Shown: piece by piece, positions 62,601-64,000 of the stretch
How positions within the stretch are numbered: position 1 is the first letter of the stretch
Layout of the letters: every line of letters begins with the position of its first letter
From: Tetramitus jugosus
Taxonomy: Eukaryota > Heterolobosea > Eutetramitea > Acrasida > Vahlkampfiidae
Direction: 5' to 3'
NCBI GenBank assembly: GCA_937625935.1
Contig: OW569344.1
Coordinates: 1 to 64,000 of the forward strand
Length of the DNA stretch: 64,000 nucleotides
The notes under the pieces: generated by a model
Told to the model about the DNA's origin: nothing
The model's database searches: none
What the model saw: only the letters and a program-made list of their open reading frames with translations
Made by a program: the position numbers and the translations under genes

Positions 62601-62668
62601 CACCACAGGGAACTTCGGCCAATGATTTGTTATCCAATTTCCCTTACGATGATAATACCGAGTGGTAA
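59665..62668 (+). CDS. RWP-RK transcription factor with long poly-Q/N regions
   Basis: Exon 1 (59665-59814) and exon 2 (59972-62668), with a 157-nt GTACGT...TATAG intron, give 948 residues. Exon 1 alone encodes the RWP-RK domain: DLRELYHYPMKEASKRLGVS, LRNICRKHG and DRWPYRK, so the exon border falls right after RWPYRK. The rest is very rich in Gln, Asn, Ser and His, with many uninterrupted poly-Gln tracts (up to about 14) and poly-Asn tracts. The C-terminus ends in an acidic, Trp-containing stretch (SNFPYDDNTEW). RWP-RK factors bind DNA and in plants, algae and amoebae regulate nutrient or sexual programmes. Which targets apply here is unknown. Confidence 0.88.
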
Positions 62669-63088
62669 ACAAGATGGACATTTGTACATAAGATGTAGTT
62701 TACAATAAATTTTGCGGCAATTCCTAACAAACATCTTCCTTCACGACTCCAGTTTGTTGCTACTGTTCATCTTCCCCCTGAAAATTTTCAACCAATTCGG
62801 TGAAGGCACCAAAGATACAACAAAATTTCGAGGTGTATCTTCCATCTGATTAACTGGTTGCTGGCTGACACCTGATTGAAAGAAAACCGAAAGCATTCAT
62901 AATTGGAGCCTCCTTCACACAAGGAACCAACTGTAAACGGAATCTTCAGCCACGTGTTTTCCCTGCTTGTCTTTTACGACAAGAATAACTCTCAAATTCC
63001 GCGTGCTCTTTGCCCACAAAACCTCAAAAACTCTCTTCAACAAAAAAATCAAACAACAACAAACGAACAACACAATCACAACAAAAAA
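62669..63088. other. Intergenic region upstream of the BI-1 gene
   Basis: About 420 bp containing the presumed promoter and an A/C-rich leader. The open frame running into the BI-1 gene from 62903 has no natural composition before the ATG at 63089. No other feature was seen. Confidence 0.4.
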
Positions 63089-63811
63089 ATGTTTGAGAGC
63101 GCTGAACAACAACAACAACCATCCAACTCATCCACAACAAAAGCTCTATTTGACTTTTCTCACTTGAGTCAACATGTTCAAAATCACTTGCTCAAAGTGT
63201 ATGCCAACATGGCTGTTACCATTGGTTTCAGTGTACTAGGTTCATACACTGCCATTCGATTTCCTCACTTGGTCTCCGTTCCATTGATGATCATTCTATC
63301 CATCGTCTCTCTCATTGCCATTGCTTGGTCATCCAATCCAGTGTACAGAAAATCATTCTTGTATGCGTTTGGATTGTGCAAGGGTGTTACATTGGCTCCA
63401 CTCATTCAACATTCACTTGCTGTTGACCCCAATTTGGTTGCTATTGCACTCTTTTCCACGACTCTTATTTTTGTGAGTTTCTCCGCTTCTGCACTCTTGT
63501 CCAATAAGAGACAGTACATTTATTTGGGTGGAATGTTGAGCTCTGCACTGTCTTTGATGCTGTTCTTGTCCATTGTGAATATGTTTGTTCAGACGAATGC
63601 GTTGACATTGGTTCAATTGTATGGTGGATTGATTGTGTTTTGTGGCTATATTCTCTATGATACGCAAATGATTGTGGAAAAGTGCAAGAATGGAATGAAG
63701 GATGATGTGGCACATGCACTCGAATTGTACACTGACTTTGTCGCAGTGTTTGTTCGTATTTTGATCATTTTGAACAAGAACAAGGAAAAGTCTAGCAAGA
63801 AGAAGAAATAA
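63089..63811 (+). CDS. Bax inhibitor-1 family membrane protein (TMBIM6-like)
   Basis: A 240-residue protein from the ATG at 63089. After a hydrophilic start (poly-Gln and Ser) about six to seven hydrophobic helices follow: VYANMAVTIGFSVLGSY, VPLMIILSIVSLIAIAW, LVAIALFSTTLIFVSFSAS, LYGGLIVFCGYILYDTQM. The signature YDTQMIVEKCKNG and the closing ALELYTDFVAVFVRILIIL match the BI-1 family, including conserved Asp residues that form the pH-sensing pair. The lysine-rich tail (KEKSSKKKK) is also typical. It is an ER Ca2+-leak protein that reduces stress-induced cell death in other eukaryotes. Confidence 0.9.
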   Translation: MFESAEQQQQPSNSSTTKALFDFSHLSQHVQNHLLKVYANMAVTIGFSVLGSYTAIRFPHLVSVPLMIILSIVSLIAIAWSSNPVYRKSFLYAFGLCKGVTLAPLIQHSLAVDPNLVAIALFSTTLIFVSFSASALLSNKRQYIYLGGMLSSALSLMLFLSIVNMFVQTNALTLVQLYGGLIVFCGYILYDTQMIVEKCKNGMKDDVAHALELYTDFVAVFVRILIILNKNKEKSSKKKK

Positions 63812-64000
63812 ACTAACTGATGATCCATTGTACTATAATTGTCAATATCTACCTTCTTTTGGCTTCATCATATGGTGATTGAGTTGATTTTCGATAGAAC
63901 GATACTTCTGAGCCAACAAAAGCTCGGTTTCACATTTCACTTCACAACTGTGGGACTCAGGCTCAGTTCAGCTATCTGGTACTCATCAACAGCACCCGCT

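Overview
This window is one chromosome end of a compact protist nuclear genome, most likely a heterolobosean amoeboflagellate of the Naegleria type. That assignment is inference from several signs: short introns starting GTATGT or GTAAGT, often with a CTAAC-like branch motif; very short gaps between genes; a nucleotidyl cyclase; a TSET subunit (TPLATE); a CBL-interacting-type kinase; a ciliary CFAP91 gene; and abundant poly-Gln/Asn tracts. The species cannot be fixed from the sequence alone.

Region 1 (1-743) is an unbroken telomere of CCCAAA units (TTTGGG on the G strand). Region 2 (744 to about 11,400) is subtelomeric and decayed. It holds a small coiled-coil ORF, a 38-bp tandem repeat, short internal telomere-like motifs, and a dead LINE-type retrotransposon with an AP-endonuclease-like part and a broken reverse transcriptase. 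Next come a 746-residue protein with faint CACTA/KDZ-like transposase signatures and several neighbouring genes that only read through with frameshifts.

Region 3 (about 11,500-41,800) is dense, ordinary gene territory. It encodes a secreted RCC1-like repeat protein; a coiled-coil protein with a PH-like end; a DDX31/Dbp7 helicase with an apparent frameshift; mercaptopyruvate sulfurtransferase; TPLATE; an F-box/Ras-like GTPase fusion; LIN9; dihydroxyacetone kinase; a two-domain transmembrane adenylyl cyclase; a His-rich CDF transporter with an altered metal site; Pelota; a CAP/SCP protein; a coiled-coil protein; and a large Q/P/H-rich protein with an unidentified conserved-looking C-terminal domain.

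Region 4 (about 41,800-64,000) has a decayed zinc-motif/coiled-coil gene, an orphan multi-pass membrane protein, a tail-anchored protoglobin-like protein, three 5S rRNA genes (two on minus, one on plus) that share a 49-bp upstream element, a bZIP factor, ribosomal protein eL18 with an intron right after its ATG, and a small probable mitochondrial protein. It ends with a NAF-motif (CIPK-type) kinase, CFAP91, an RluA-type pseudouridine synthase, an RWP-RK factor rich in poly-Q/N, and a Bax-inhibitor-1 protein.

The genes do not form one pathway. They are a typical mix of housekeeping genes (ribosome rescue, rRNA processing, translation, RNA modification), signalling genes (cyclase, CIPK-type kinase, GTPase), endocytosis (TPLATE), transcription (LIN9, bZIP, RWP-RK) and flagellar biology (CFAP91), next to an unstable chromosome end.
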